Positions 17,948 to 26,850 are shown, counted from the stretch's first letter. The stretch: DNA of 64,000 bases from Bacteroidales bacterium (GCA_028724885.1 JAQYTJ010000055.1:1-64000); one strand, 5' to 3'. The notes: generated by a model from the letters alone, not told the origin. Translations and numbers: made by a program.

Positions 17948-19078
17948 TCAAAATAATTCTAATTCTGTGATAGCTTTTGTTATGTTAGCTTTGGCTATGG
18001 TGGGCTGCATCGCTTTATTAAGCGACATGCCCTCTGGGGTGATTTGAATGACATCCTCGAATCCTGCTTCTAGAAGCTGATCTCTGTCAGATACTTTGCC
18101 TGCTAAGAGGTAGACTTTCGTTTTTCTGCCGCAGCCGCACTCTGCGTCATATTTCTTGGCATATTCAAGAACACCGAAAGGAACTTTACCTTTAAGCGTT
18201 TGAATGTCGGAATGACCCTCACCAGTAATGACAACGCTACAAGAATCAAGCATATTCCCAAACCTGGCAAGATCCAGCACTTTCCAGATGCCGGGAACCA
18301 TGTCTGCCCTGAAACAAGCCCTAAGCGCACCCCCGATGCCACCTGCTGCACCCGAACCTGGAATATTCCTGATGTCTTCTCCCGAAAAATTTGAATAGAC
18401 GTAGCAGAGTTGAGCCATCCAGGAGTCTATTGCATCTGCCATTTCTGGTGTTGCACCCTTCTGAGGAGCGAACATTTTAGCAGCTCCTCCATTTCCGAAA
18501 AATGGCACTGAGACATCGTAGAAGCCAGTAATTCTACAATACGGAATGTTCTTGTTCCTTCTGCTGGATTCTATCTCCAAGATATTCCCCAGCTCGGCCT
18601 GACCAGGTGCCAACATGCCTGAAGGCGTCAAGAATCTATAGCCAAGCGCCTGCAGCATGCCAGTGCCCCCATCGCAAGTTGCAGTGCCTCCTAAACCTAG
18701 CCAGATTTCTTCTACGCCGGAATCCAAGGCATCTGCCATCATTTCCCCGGTGCCGAAAGAACTTGAATATAATGGGTTACGATCTTCTGGCGCAACAAGG
18801 CCCAATCCGCTGGCTGCGGCGGTTTCAATTATCGCAATCGTACCATCCGCAGCCAATCCGTATTCTGCAGTTATGGAGTGTCCTAGGGGGTCAGTGCAAT
18901 TGACTTTTCTGTATATGCCGTCGAGCAGTTCGGTTATTACTTCCGTGAAACCTTCGCCGCCATCTGAGATAGGAACCACAGCCGCCTCCCCAGAAGAAAA
19001 GGCGGCCATCGCTGCTTTTCCGGCTTCCTGCGAGGTCAGACAGCCCTTGAAAGAATCTATGGCGATGATCGCTTTCAA
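17948..19078 (-). CDS. glxK: Glycerate kinase
   Basis: A 376-residue type II (GlxK/GarK-like) glycerate kinase. It starts with the typical IAIDSFKGCLTSQEAG, has ISDGGEGF, GLGGTATCDGGTGMLQALG, and the late GEGHSDIQTLKGKVPFGV block. It phosphorylates D-glycerate (2- or 3-phosphoglycerate product depending on subtype). The gene overlaps the upstream aminotransferase by 4 bp, so the two are one operon, which would suit serine/glycerate metabolism. The usual R-x-D in the last motif is H-S-D here. Confidence 0.93.
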   Translation of the reverse strand: MKAIIAIDSFKGCLTSQEAGKAAMAAFSSGEAAVVPISDGGEGFTEVITELLDGIYRKVNCTDPLGHSITAEYGLAADGTIAIIETAAASGLGLVAPEDRNPLYSSSFGTGEMMADALDSGVEEIWLGLGGTATCDGGTGMLQALGYRFLTPSGMLAPGQAELGNILEIESSRRNKNIPYCRITGFYDVSVPFFGNGGAAKMFAPQKGATPEMADAIDSWMAQLCYVYSNFSGEDIRNIPGSGAAGGIGGALRACFRADMVPGIWKVLDLARFGNMLDSCSVVITGEGHSDIQTLKGKVPFGVLEYAKKYDAECGCGRKTKVYLLAGKVSDRDQLLEAGFEDVIQITPEGMSLNKAMQPTIAKANITKAITELELF

Positions 19079-20277
19079 ATCGTCCTTCCAGGGTAGGCCT
19101 TAAGCCCGGCTTCGAGAGCATCCATAGCCTTCTCTAGCTCAGGCACCTCTAGCACGTATGCTAGGCGGATGTGGCTGATGCCGCATCCAGGTGTCCTATA
19201 GAATGACTGGGCTGGAGTGACCATGGTCGTCATTCCATTGTAGCTGAAGTCTGTGAGCATCCATTTGCAGAAGTTCTCGGCATTATCGACAGGAATCTCT
19301 GCAATGGTATAGAACGCTCCGCCTGGAACAGGGGAATATACGCCTTCCATGGCATTTAGTCTCCCCAAAGCATAGTCTCTTCTGGCAATATATTCCTTTT
19401 TAGTAGTTTCGAAATAGGAATCTGGCGTGTCCATTGCACCCAATGTCGCAATCTGTCCATAGACAGGGGCACAGAGCCTCGACTGCCCGAACTTAAGGGC
19501 GGCGGCAATGACATCTTTATTGTGGGAAATGATGCAGCCGATTCTCACGCCGCAAAGATTGTAACGCTTAGATACAGAATCCAATAATATAACGTTCTGC
19601 TCAAGCCCCGGAATATTCATTGCGGAGAAGTGGGGTTCTCCTGAATAGCAGAATTCCCTGTAAACTTCATCGGAAATAAGGAACAGATCGTGCTTTTTGC
19701 AGAAGTTCCCCAAGACCATCATATCCTCTTTAGAGTACAGCGTTCCGGTAGGGTTGCCTGGGTTGCTGACAAGTACGGCCTTAGTGCGAGGAGAGACCAG
19801 TTTCTCGAATTCGTCGATAGAAGGCACTATGAAGCCTGTGCTTATGTCGGTGTGGACTACTTTAAGATTAATATTGTTCAGGTAGCAAAATGTATAATAA
19901 TTAGTGTAGAATGGCTCCATTACGAGAAGCTCATCCCCCTCGTCGCAAGCAATCTGCAAGGCAATGTCTATGCCCTCGCTTCCTCCGGTAGTGACAATAA
20001 TCTCGGAAGGGTCGATATTTATGCCGACCTTGCGATAATATTTTTCGGCGAAGGCTTTCCTCAGCTCCATCATTCCAGCAGAATTCGAGTAAGAAACGTG
20101 ATCAAGGTCGTTGTTCCTCACTGCATCCAGCACGCACTTCGGAGACTTTATGTCCGGAGCGCCTACGTTAAGGTGAAAAACCTTGACGCCTTTACTCTTT
20201 GCCTCGTCGGCAAATGGAACCAGTTTCCTGATGGCGGAAGCTGGCATAAGCTGAGTTTTTTTAGAGATGCTTGCCAT
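19075..20277 (-). CDS. PLP-dependent class I/II aminotransferase
   Basis: A 400-residue fold-type I aminotransferase. Visible landmarks: TTGGSEGIDIALQ, VSNPGNPTGTLYS, ISDEVYREF, and the PLP lysine in LDSVSKRYNLCGVRIG. It resembles aspartate or branched-chain/aromatic aminotransferases of subgroup I-gamma. The exact amino donor cannot be set from sequence. Coupled by a 4-bp overlap to glycerate kinase. A possible -7 element on the minus strand (TATCTTTG, 20327-20334) lies 50 bp upstream, close to the divergent glnN promoter. Confidence 0.88.
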   Translation of the reverse strand: MASISKKTQLMPASAIRKLVPFADEAKSKGVKVFHLNVGAPDIKSPKCVLDAVRNNDLDHVSYSNSAGMMELRKAFAEKYYRKVGINIDPSEIIVTTGGSEGIDIALQIACDEGDELLVMEPFYTNYYTFCYLNNINLKVVHTDISTGFIVPSIDEFEKLVSPRTKAVLVSNPGNPTGTLYSKEDMMVLGNFCKKHDLFLISDEVYREFCYSGEPHFSAMNIPGLEQNVILLDSVSKRYNLCGVRIGCIISHNKDVIAAALKFGQSRLCAPVYGQIATLGAMDTPDSYFETTKKEYIARRDYALGRLNAMEGVYSPVPGGAFYTIAEIPVDNAENFCKWMLTDFSYNGMTTMVTPAQSFYRTPGCGISHIRLAYVLEVPELEKAMDALEAGLKAYPGRTI

Positions 20278-20326
20278 GTCGTTCTGCTAATAAATAAGTT
20301 AAAGTTTTATATGCATGATATCTTTT

Positions 20327-20353
20327 CAAAGATAGTGATTTTTTTTACCTTTG
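20327..20353. promoter_or_regulatory. Divergent -7 elements between aminotransferase and glnN
   Basis: On the plus strand TACCTTTG (20346-20353) lies 31 bp before glnN. On the minus strand TATCTTTG (20334-20327) lies 50 bp before the aminotransferase. Both match TAnnTTTG; neither has a clear TTTG -33 box. Confidence 0.5.
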
Positions 20354-20384
20354 TAGACGTTCTTAACAAATTAATTTAAGTTTT

Positions 20385-22559
20385 ATGTCAACTTTCAGAC
20401 AAAGAGCATTGAATGAAGCTGCAATGCATGGAAACGAGCGTTATTTCGTTGAGGATGGTCCCATCTCATCGTTTTTCGGTGTGAACGTCTTCGATAGGGA
20501 AAAGATGCGCCGCTACATGTCAAAGCCAGCTTATGAGGCTGTGATTTCTGCTAGCGAGTATGGCACCAGCATCGACCGCAGCTTGGCAAATGAAGTTGCC
20601 ACTGGCATGAAAACTTGGGCGATAGAGATGGGCGCTACTCATTACACGCACATCATTGAACCGCTTACTGGTCTTACTGCGGAAAAGCATGAGGCTTTCG
20701 TCACTGTCAAAAATGGTGATGTCTTCGAAAGATTCAGCGGCACTGCTCTTGTCCAGCAGGAACCTGACGGCTCAAGTTTCCCTAGCGGAGGATTGAGGAA
20801 TACGTTCGAGGCCCGCGGTTATTCCGCGTGGGACCCAACTTCCCCTGTTTATATCCTTGGTCAGACGCTCTGCATACCTTCTATCTTTGTTTCCTACAAT
20901 GGAGAAGCGATTGATATGAAGGTGCCGAACCTGAAAGCTTACCAGGCTCTAAACAAGGCTGCCGTCTCGGTGGCAAATCTTTTTGACGATGCGGTCACAA
21001 AGGTGACTGTAAACATAGGTCTCGAACAGGAATATTTTTTGGTCGATGAGGCCCTTTACAAGGCTCGTCCTGACCTTGCCCTCTGTGGCAGGACGGTTCT
21101 TGGGCACACTTCAGCGAAAGATCAGCAGCTCTCTGACCATTATCAGGGTACAATCCCTCAAAGGGCGATGTCTTTCATGAAAGATTTCGAGACGGAGGCT
21201 TATAAGCTTGGCATAGAACTCACTACAAGGCATAACGAGGTGGCTCCTAATCAGTTCGAGAGCGCTCCGAAATTTTGTGAGATGACCAAGGCCATCGATC
21301 AGAACATGCTTCTGATGACTGTGATGCAGCAGGTGGCTGATAAGCATCATCTGAAAGTCATTCTTCACGAGAAACCTTTCGCCGGCGTAAATGGAAGCGG
21401 CAAGCATACGAATTGGTCTATGCAAACAGACACTGGCGTCAATCTGCTCTCACCAGGGACGACTCCAACCACGAACCTTCAATTCCTTGCTTTCTATGCG
21501 TCTGTCCTGAAGGCTGTGCATCAGCATAACACGTTGATAATGACTTCTGCCTGCACTTACAGCAACGGTTTCCGCCTTGGCGGGAACGAGGCTCCGCCAG
21601 CGGTCATGTCAGTATTCTCGGGGTCTACACTTTTTAAAGTCTTTGATTCCATCATGAAGATGAAAACAGACAAGAGTGCAGGTTCGGGCAAAGAGTCAAT
21701 TAAGCTTGTTAATTCCATTCCTGAGATATTCCCAGATAACACGGATCGTAACAGGACATCTCCTTTTGCCTTCACTGGCAACAGGTTCGAGTTCCGCGCA
21801 GTAGGTTCTTCAGTGAACGCTGCATCTGTGACTTATGTGCTTAATGCCGCTGTTGCTGAGGCTCTTGCCGATTTCCGTATGCGCGTGGACAAGAAAATGA
21901 TGGCACGCAGCAAGAAGAACGATGCAGTTATGGAGGTCGTTAAAGAATTCCTAACCGAATCACAGGATGTAATGTTCGAAGGCAATGGCTACAGCGCAGA
22001 GTGGCTTGAAGAGGCTAAGAAGAGAGGGCTGAAGGCCATCACGAATTTCCCTGATGCATATAAGAACTATCTCACGAAAGATTCAGAGGCTCTTTTCGTC
22101 AAGCAAGGCATCCTTTCCAAGGCCGAGATAGAGGCGCGCTACGAGGTTCTGAACGAAACATACGTGAAGAAGCTTCAGATTGAGGCTAGGGTGATAGGCG
22201 ACCTTTGCCTGAATCATGTCATTCCTGCCGCTGTAAGGTATCAGGATTTGCTTATTCAGGATATTACCGGCAGCCAGGCAGTGTTCAAGGCAGAGAGCAA
22301 AGAACTTTGCAAGGCCGAGATTAACACGTACAAGAAAATAGCTGGTTTCATTAATAACTTGCAGGCTGATGTCGAGCAGCTGGTCGAGGCTAGGAAGAAG
22401 GCCAATGCCGTTTCCGACATTGCCAAGAGAGCAAAGCTATACTCTACGGAAGTCATGTCCTGGATGAAGAAAGTGCGTTACAGCGCAGACCATCTGGAGA
22501 TGCTCGTGGATGATGAACTCTGGCCTATGCCGAAGTACAGGGAGCTCCTGTTCTTCTAA
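20385..22559 (+). CDS. glnN: Glutamine synthetase type III
   Basis: A 724-residue GSIII enzyme, the long glutamine synthetase typical of Bacteroides. It begins with the GSIII N-terminal domain (YFVEDGPISSFFGVNVF), has the catalytic core with NIGLEQEYFLVDE, ELTTRHNEVAPNQFE, KPFAGVNGSGKHTNWS, NDRNRTSPF-like DNTDRNRTSPFAFTGNRFEFR, and a C-terminal alpha-helical extension with VRYSADHLEMLVDDELWP. It makes glutamine from glutamate, ammonia and ATP and is usually induced by nitrogen limitation. Length is as expected for the family. Confidence 0.98.
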   Translation: MSTFRQRALNEAAMHGNERYFVEDGPISSFFGVNVFDREKMRRYMSKPAYEAVISASEYGTSIDRSLANEVATGMKTWAIEMGATHYTHIIEPLTGLTAEKHEAFVTVKNGDVFERFSGTALVQQEPDGSSFPSGGLRNTFEARGYSAWDPTSPVYILGQTLCIPSIFVSYNGEAIDMKVPNLKAYQALNKAAVSVANLFDDAVTKVTVNIGLEQEYFLVDEALYKARPDLALCGRTVLGHTSAKDQQLSDHYQGTIPQRAMSFMKDFETEAYKLGIELTTRHNEVAPNQFESAPKFCEMTKAIDQNMLLMTVMQQVADKHHLKVILHEKPFAGVNGSGKHTNWSMQTDTGVNLLSPGTTPTTNLQFLAFYASVLKAVHQHNTLIMTSACTYSNGFRLGGNEAPPAVMSVFSGSTLFKVFDSIMKMKTDKSAGSGKESIKLVNSIPEIFPDNTDRNRTSPFAFTGNRFEFRAVGSSVNAASVTYVLNAAVAEALADFRMRVDKKMMARSKKNDAVMEVVKEFLTESQDVMFEGNGYSAEWLEEAKKRGLKAITNFPDAYKNYLTKDSEALFVKQGILSKAEIEARYEVLNETYVKKLQIEARVIGDLCLNHVIPAAVRYQDLLIQDITGSQAVFKAESKELCKAEINTYKKIAGFINNLQADVEQLVEARKKANAVSDIAKRAKLYSTEVMSWMKKVRYSADHLEMLVDDELWPMPKYRELLFF

Positions 22560-22576
22560 ATGAATATAATATATTA

Positions 22577-23392
22577 ATGAAGAATCTTTTAAGCATTTTT
22601 TTCATTGCTGTGGTTTTGTCTGGCATTACGTCATGCGCTAGGCACGTAGAAAGCACTTTCGTGGCTATCCCTTTCGTGGATGACCTTCTCGCAGATTCGC
22701 TTCCTGCGTTAAAGTCCTATGCCGCATTATCCGGCAAAACCACTGGCAGCATTGCTCTAGTAGGGGATCCATCCGAATGCCTGAAGGTGAGCGAGGAACT
22801 CATGACTTCGGATAAGTTCGATAATGTGGATGGCCGCAAAGTTTCAGATGGCCTGCCAGATTTCGCTGGCGAGACTTTTGTTTCCATCCTGGACTTGTAC
22901 GACGCACCTTTCGACAGCATAATATTCAAGAGAGATTCTGTGGCATTAAGAGAAATTTCTGTTCGCGACTGCGTTTATGCTCTGGATACTTCTTTCAGTT
23001 TCACTCCGTACGGCGGTCGTGCATCTATCTCGAAAGGCTCCCCGAAAGTGCTGGTGGTTTGCTCTCCATTAGTGACAGAGTGTGCTATAGCCGATATTGA
23101 AGATTTCTTTTCTAAGATAGGGTGCCAGATTCCAATCATCTGTTCAACGGACACCGCATATTCGTATTCAGAATCACTCTATTCCCTTCTTAGGCAAAAG
23201 AATATGTTCACTCACGACATCGCATATCCTTCTGCTGAGGGCTATGTTGTAGTGCCTATGGATGACAGTTCGATGTCACTAAATTCTGTCCTTGTCAGCT
23301 TTGACGAGGGCTTCATCCCAATTGAATACCCAGATTCTGTGTCCATATGGTCAGTTGCTCCAAAAACCGTGGAATCGTATGTTCAAAAATAG
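22577..23392 (+). CDS. Uncharacterised lipoprotein
   Basis: A 271-residue protein that I do not recognise. It has a lipoprotein signal with lipobox GITSC. The rest is a soluble alternating alpha/beta sequence with paired segments (for example SIALVGDP and KVLVVCSPLV), so it may be a two-domain, periplasmic-binding-like fold; this is a guess. It lies 17 bp after glnN and overlaps the RNase D-like gene by 14 bp, so it is likely co-transcribed with the latter. Confidence 0.6.
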   Translation: MKNLLSIFFIAVVLSGITSCARHVESTFVAIPFVDDLLADSLPALKSYAALSGKTTGSIALVGDPSECLKVSEELMTSDKFDNVDGRKVSDGLPDFAGETFVSILDLYDAPFDSIIFKRDSVALREISVRDCVYALDTSFSFTPYGGRASISKGSPKVLVVCSPLVTECAIADIEDFFSKIGCQIPIICSTDTAYSYSESLYSLLRQKNMFTHDIAYPSAEGYVVVPMDDSSMSLNSVLVSFDEGFIPIEYPDSVSIWSVAPKTVESYVQK

Positions 23393-24269
23393 TATTACTC
23401 CGGAAGAAATAGAAAAGCTGCAGCTGGCTAGTTTTAAGGGCAAGATAAAAGTAATCAATAGGTTAGGATTGGATTTCATTCTGGCAGTCAGGTACTTGAA
23501 AAAGCAGAAGATCATCGGTTTCGACACTGAATCTAGGCCATGCTTTTCTCCGAATCAGCATCACTATGGTGTCTCGCTTCTTCAGCTTTCTGGGGAAGAC
23601 GAGGCGTTTCTTTTTAGGATAAAACTTATGGGAGGAATCCCGAAGCCGCTCAGGAATATTCTCTCGAACGAGAAGATCTTGAAGGTCGGTGCAGCTGTGA
23701 ACGATGACGTACACGGGCTGCGGAAGCATCACGATTTCGAGCCTGGTGGTTTCGTGGATTTGCAGAAGGTGGTCTGGGAATATGGCATCAAGGATAAGAG
23801 CGTTAAGAAAATGAGCGCAATCATTTTGGGTTTTCGGATTTCCAAGAGCCAGCAGCTTTCGAATTGGGAAGCGGGCAGACTTTCAGAGTCGCAGAAGCTT
23901 TATGCTGCGACTGATGCTTGGGTCTGCCTGAAGATGTACAAGAAGCTTTTGGCTTCTGAGAAACACCCTCTGACTCCAGAGGAAATGCTTCCGAATCCGC
24001 CGAAACAGCATATAGCTGTTCCTACGGCTAATTCGGTATCTGCGTCAGCCAGCTCAGTTGCGGCGGCGCATAGTTCAGCGCCTGCGGCAGACCCCTCAGT
24101 TTCGACGACTTGCAGTTCGGCTTCTGCGGCAGACCGCCCTGTTTCGACGAAGCGCAGTTCAGCGCCTGCGGCAGACCGCCCTATTTCGACGAAGCGCAGT
24201 TCAGCGCCTGCGGCGCGCAAACAAAAAGGTGCCGTTTCTGCCACCAATCGTTCCGTCAAACATAAATGA
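23379..24269 (+). CDS. 3'-5' exonuclease (RNase D-like DEDDy domain) with repeat tail
   Basis: A 296-residue protein from the preferred start MFKNSITPEE at 23379 (the ORF track starts earlier inside the previous gene). The DEDDy nuclease motifs are intact: ExoI IGFDTESRP, ExoII KVGAAVNDDVHGL and ExoIII YAATDAWVCLKMY. There are no HRDC domains, so it is the short single-domain type common in Bacteroidetes. The last 90 residues are low-complexity, Ser/Ala-rich and include a 14-residue tandem repeat encoded by 42-bp DNA repeats. It overlaps the RlmI gene by 4 bp. Likely acts in RNA 3'-end trimming. Confidence 0.85.
   Translation: MFKNSITPEEIEKLQLASFKGKIKVINRLGLDFILAVRYLKKQKIIGFDTESRPCFSPNQHHYGVSLLQLSGEDEAFLFRIKLMGGIPKPLRNILSNEKILKVGAAVNDDVHGLRKHHDFEPGGFVDLQKVVWEYGIKDKSVKKMSAIILGFRISKSQQLSNWEAGRLSESQKLYAATDAWVCLKMYKKLLASEKHPLTPEEMLPNPPKQHIAVPTANSVSASASSVAAAHSSAPAADPSVSTTCSSASAADRPVSTKRSSAPAADRPISTKRSSAPAARKQKGAVSATNRSVKHK
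24072..24215 (+). repeat. 42-bp coding tandem repeats in the exonuclease tail
   Basis: Three units of 42 bp (24072, 24114 and 24156) plus a partial fourth encode SSAPAADPSVSTTC-like 14-residue blocks. Units 2 and 3 are nearly identical, which indicates recent expansion. Confidence 0.9.
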
Positions 24270-25618
24270 ATATGACTAAGATTATTCTGAAAAAGGGTAG
24301 GGAAGAGTCTCTTCGCAGGTTTCATCCATGGGTGTTCTCCGGTGCTATCGCTCAGATCGTGGGTGAGCCAGCGGAAGGTGATATCGTGGGTGTTTTCGCT
24401 TTTGACGGCTCATTCCTAGCATATGGCCATTATCAGATAGGCTCAATAGCCGTCAGGGTGCTCAGTTTCAACGGAGAAAATCCCACGAAGCCGGAATTTT
24501 TTATGCATATGCTGTCGAAGGCTCTGCACCTTCGCATTGCCGCCGGACTGGCAAGTTTTGGTCATCCTGACCTGAGAAACGATAGTCATTCTGAACAAAC
24601 CACCCACCGTAATCCTGAACAAGCCACCTACCGTAATCCTGAACAAACCATCCACCGTCATCCTGAACTTGATTCAGGATCTAATCCTACCAAGAATCCT
24701 GTTACAGGATCTGTCACGAACTGCTATCGCCTAGTGCACGGCGAGGGAGACGGCCTGCCAGGTCTAATCATAGACTTTTACGATGGCGTTTGTGTGATGC
24801 AAGCACACTCCGTAGGTATGTTCAGAGCAAAAGAGGCCATCTGTAATGCGCTAAAACAGATTTACGGAGACTCTTTGAAGGCGGTTTACGACAAAAGTTC
24901 CGGCACAGCCCCTTTTAAGGCGGGACTGGACTTAGTGGATGGATACATTTATAAAACTGATGGTTTTTCTGATGACGAACAGGTCGTTCAGGAAAACGGT
25001 CATGAATTCCTAGTTAACTGGACCGAAGGTCAGAAAACAGGATTTTTCCTAGACCAGAGAGAGAACAGGCTGCTTACGGAAAAATATTCAAAGGGACGCA
25101 ATGTCCTGAACCTTTTCTGCTACACAGGCGGCTTCTCCGTCTATGCCCTTGGCGGCGGCGCCGTTCACGTCGACTCGGTAGACAGCTCTAAGAAAGCCAT
25201 TGACATGGTTTCTAAGAATATGTCGCTGAATGGCTTCGAGAACTCCTCCCACTCGGAGTTCTGCGAAGACGCTATGGAATATCTTGCTAAAGTGCCTGAG
25301 GACAAATATGATCTGATGATAGTGGACCCTCCTGCATTCGCAAAGCACAGGGGCGCTTTGAGCAATGCCCTGAGGGCATATCAGCGACTTAATGCTGCAG
25401 CTATTTCCAAAGTGGCTCCAGGAGGCATCATATTCACTTTTAGCTGTTCTCAAGTAGTTGATAAAGAGGCGTTTGCCCTTGCCGTATTCTCTGCTGCAGC
25501 TCAGACAGGCAGGAGCGTTCGCATTCTGGATCGCCTGAACCAGCCCGCAGATCATGCAGTGAACATCTACCACCCCGAAGGTGAATACCTGAAAGGCCTT
25601 CTTCTTTACGTGGAATAA
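24266..25618 (+). CDS. rlmI: Class I SAM-dependent rRNA methyltransferase (RlmI family) with repeat insertion
   Basis: A 450-residue protein of the RlmI/YccW family (m5C of 23S rRNA). PUA domain at about residues 1-75 (RFHPWVFSGAI), then an RlmI-like middle region starting YRLVHGEGDGLPGLIIDFY, and a Rossmann methyltransferase with NLFCYTGGFSVYAL, LMIVDPPAFAKHRG and a catalytic FTFSCSQ. Family members are usually about 390-400 residues. The extra length comes from an insertion at about residues 99-149 made of repeat DNA read in frame (NPEQ and HPELDSGS motifs), located between two domains. Enzyme activity is probably kept. It overlaps the upstream gene by 4 bp. Confidence 0.9.
   Translation: MNMTKIILKKGREESLRRFHPWVFSGAIAQIVGEPAEGDIVGVFAFDGSFLAYGHYQIGSIAVRVLSFNGENPTKPEFFMHMLSKALHLRIAAGLASFGHPDLRNDSHSEQTTHRNPEQATYRNPEQTIHRHPELDSGSNPTKNPVTGSVTNCYRLVHGEGDGLPGLIIDFYDGVCVMQAHSVGMFRAKEAICNALKQIYGDSLKAVYDKSSGTAPFKAGLDLVDGYIYKTDGFSDDEQVVQENGHEFLVNWTEGQKTGFFLDQRENRLLTEKYSKGRNVLNLFCYTGGFSVYALGGGAVHVDSVDSSKKAIDMVSKNMSLNGFENSSHSEFCEDAMEYLAKVPEDKYDLMIVDPPAFAKHRGALSNALRAYQRLNAAAISKVAPGGIIFTFSCSQVVDKEAFALAVFSAAAQTGRSVRILDRLNQPADHAVNIYHPEGEYLKGLLLYVE
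24561..24710 (+). repeat. Tandem 24-bp units with terminal palindrome inside rlmI (copy 2)
   Basis: A degenerate unit (24561-24584), three clean 24-bp units (24585, 24609, 24633; form GTAATCCTGAACAAACCACCCACC) and the terminal palindrome GTCATCCTGAACTTGATTCAGGATCT (24657-24682), followed by a second small palindrome ATCCTGTTACAGGAT (24696-24710). All units are multiples of three, so the frame is kept. Confidence 0.93.
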
Positions 25619-25691
25619 TCGTAAAAGCCTCGCAGGCTTCCACACTATGATTTAATGTTGTCTGCACTTTTAAATTATCTTTCCGAATAAA

Positions 25692-25723
25692 TTTGCGCAA
25701 ACGGGAATTTAATCTTAAATTTG
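25692..25723 (+). promoter_or_regulatory. Bacteroidetes-type promoter for tRNA-Cys
   Basis: TTTG (25692-25695), a 20-nt spacer, then TAAATTTG (25716-25723) match the TTTG-N19-21-TAnnTTTG consensus exactly. The tRNA begins 63 bp after the -7 box. Confidence 0.75.
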
Positions 25724-25786
25724 CATTCACGTCAATTGACCAGTGATTTGTGTTGCCGAGTGCAAGTCCATGCGATGTTGATTCAA

Positions 25787-25857
25787 GGTGCCTTGGCCGA
25801 GTGGTTAGGCACAGGTCTGCAAAACCTGGTACAGCGGTTCGAATCTGCTAGGCACCT
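25787..25857 (+). tRNA. tRNA-Cys (anticodon GCA)
   Basis: A full cloverleaf is visible. Acceptor stem GGTGCCT pairs with AGGCACC, the anticodon stem CAGGT/ACCTG encloses loop CTGCAAA with anticodon GCA (25819-25821), and the T-arm contains GGTTCGAATC. The discriminator base is T, as expected for cysteine tRNA. CCA is not encoded. Length 71 nt. No attachment-site duplication was noticed nearby. Confidence 0.95.
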
Positions 25858-26082
25858 CCTCTTAAGGGTCTCTGACCTTTACTATTCCCCAATAGTCTTT
25901 ACGCCAATAAAGGAGTGTGTGAAAGGCTTTTATAACTATCTTATTATTAATGTTTTCAAAAAAACAATAATGCACACTGTATCGTCATGCAGGCCGTACA
26001 TATGCCTTCCATAAGTTATCGTTTGTGAATGGTGATTTTCAGCAATACCAGTACGGTCTCCGTCCCCCAGAGCGGCCATCCA

Positions 26083-26150
26083 CGTCATCCTGAACTTGAT
26101 TCTGTATTTGTTGTCTGCGAGCATAGATTCCGGGTCGAGCCAGGAATGGC
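26083..26150 (+). repeat. Diverged palindromic element (copy 3)
   Basis: GTCATCCTGAACTTGATTCTG at 26083 shares the left arm of the repeat family; a related right arm, GATTCCGGGTCGAGCCAGGAATG, appears from about 26126. The centre has diverged so the hairpin is imperfect. Confidence 0.65.
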
Positions 26151-26444
26151 GGGAGAGAATCTATGTGTGCCCACAAAGTCATCCTCGTCCGCACCGATGG
26201 CTCTGGCAGACCCTGCATTTTGTAGTCCCTGATTTCGTCCATCCATGCCGCACCGCCACAGCCAGATTCTCGCCATGTAGGCGAAGGTTGTCCAGTCGCA
26301 AAGTCCACTTTGCAAATCGGTCGGGAGGCAAAGTGCCTCTGAGTGGTCTGCATTGTGGTTATTCTGACTTTAGGCTGCCAGTTGAGGCGGTCAAAAATCG
26401 GTAATTCCCCACTACAGCACCATATAAGCCACATTCACTCCCGA

Positions 26445-26536
26445 GTGAGCTGCAAAGAGGCAGTCGTATGTGGTGTTACTGTGAGCTGCAAAGAGGCACT
26501 TGGCTATGGCGTGATTGTGAGCTGTAAGGCTCGAGG
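26445..26536 (+). repeat. 36-bp direct repeats
   Basis: Two complete units at 26445-26480 and 26481-26516 share the first 18 bp GTGAGCTGCAAAGAGGCA exactly, while the second halves differ. A third partial unit begins at 26517 (GTGAGCTGTAAGG). The arrangement is repeat-variable-repeat-variable, but the repeats are too short and too few for a CRISPR array. Confidence 0.8.
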
Positions 26537-26615
26537 TTTGCCCAACATGCCTTTCGTGAAGGTTACGAACTTTTTTGATGCAAACATGCAATACATAGTC
26601 ATGCCGTTTGCAGGA

Positions 26616-26850
26616 GAGATTGTCTTAATAATAAACTTACCTTCGTTGATGGCTGATTAATTGAACCCGACTTTGTGTAAGAATATTGGCTTCTCAGCTC
26701 TTGCAAAGACTTTTGATGCAGTCGGGAGGGGGGGGAGATTGTCTTAAAAGAGAAGTTGCTCTCTTTGATAGCTGAACAATTGGATCAGACCTCGTAGAGA
26801 GGGTATTGGCTTTTCAACTTTCACATAGACTTTTAAGACAGTCTGGGGGG
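26616..26850 (+). repeat. Diverged 119-bp tandem duplication
   Basis: Copy 1 (26616-26734) and copy 2 (26735-26850) both start GAGATTGTCTTAA, share TTTGATGGCTGA/TTTGATAGCTGA, TATTGGCTT.TCA, and AGACTTTT..G.CAGTC.GG. Similarity is roughly 65-70 percent by eye. Both are noncoding and end in a G-tract. Confidence 0.75.

Noticed and set aside
25721-26014. 97-residue ORF over the tRNA
   Set aside because: It runs straight through the tRNA-Cys cloverleaf and palindromic DNA.
26445-26536. Repeat-variable-repeat pattern as a possible CRISPR array
   Set aside because: Only two full 18-bp repeats and a partial one, no cas genes and no typical repeat length.
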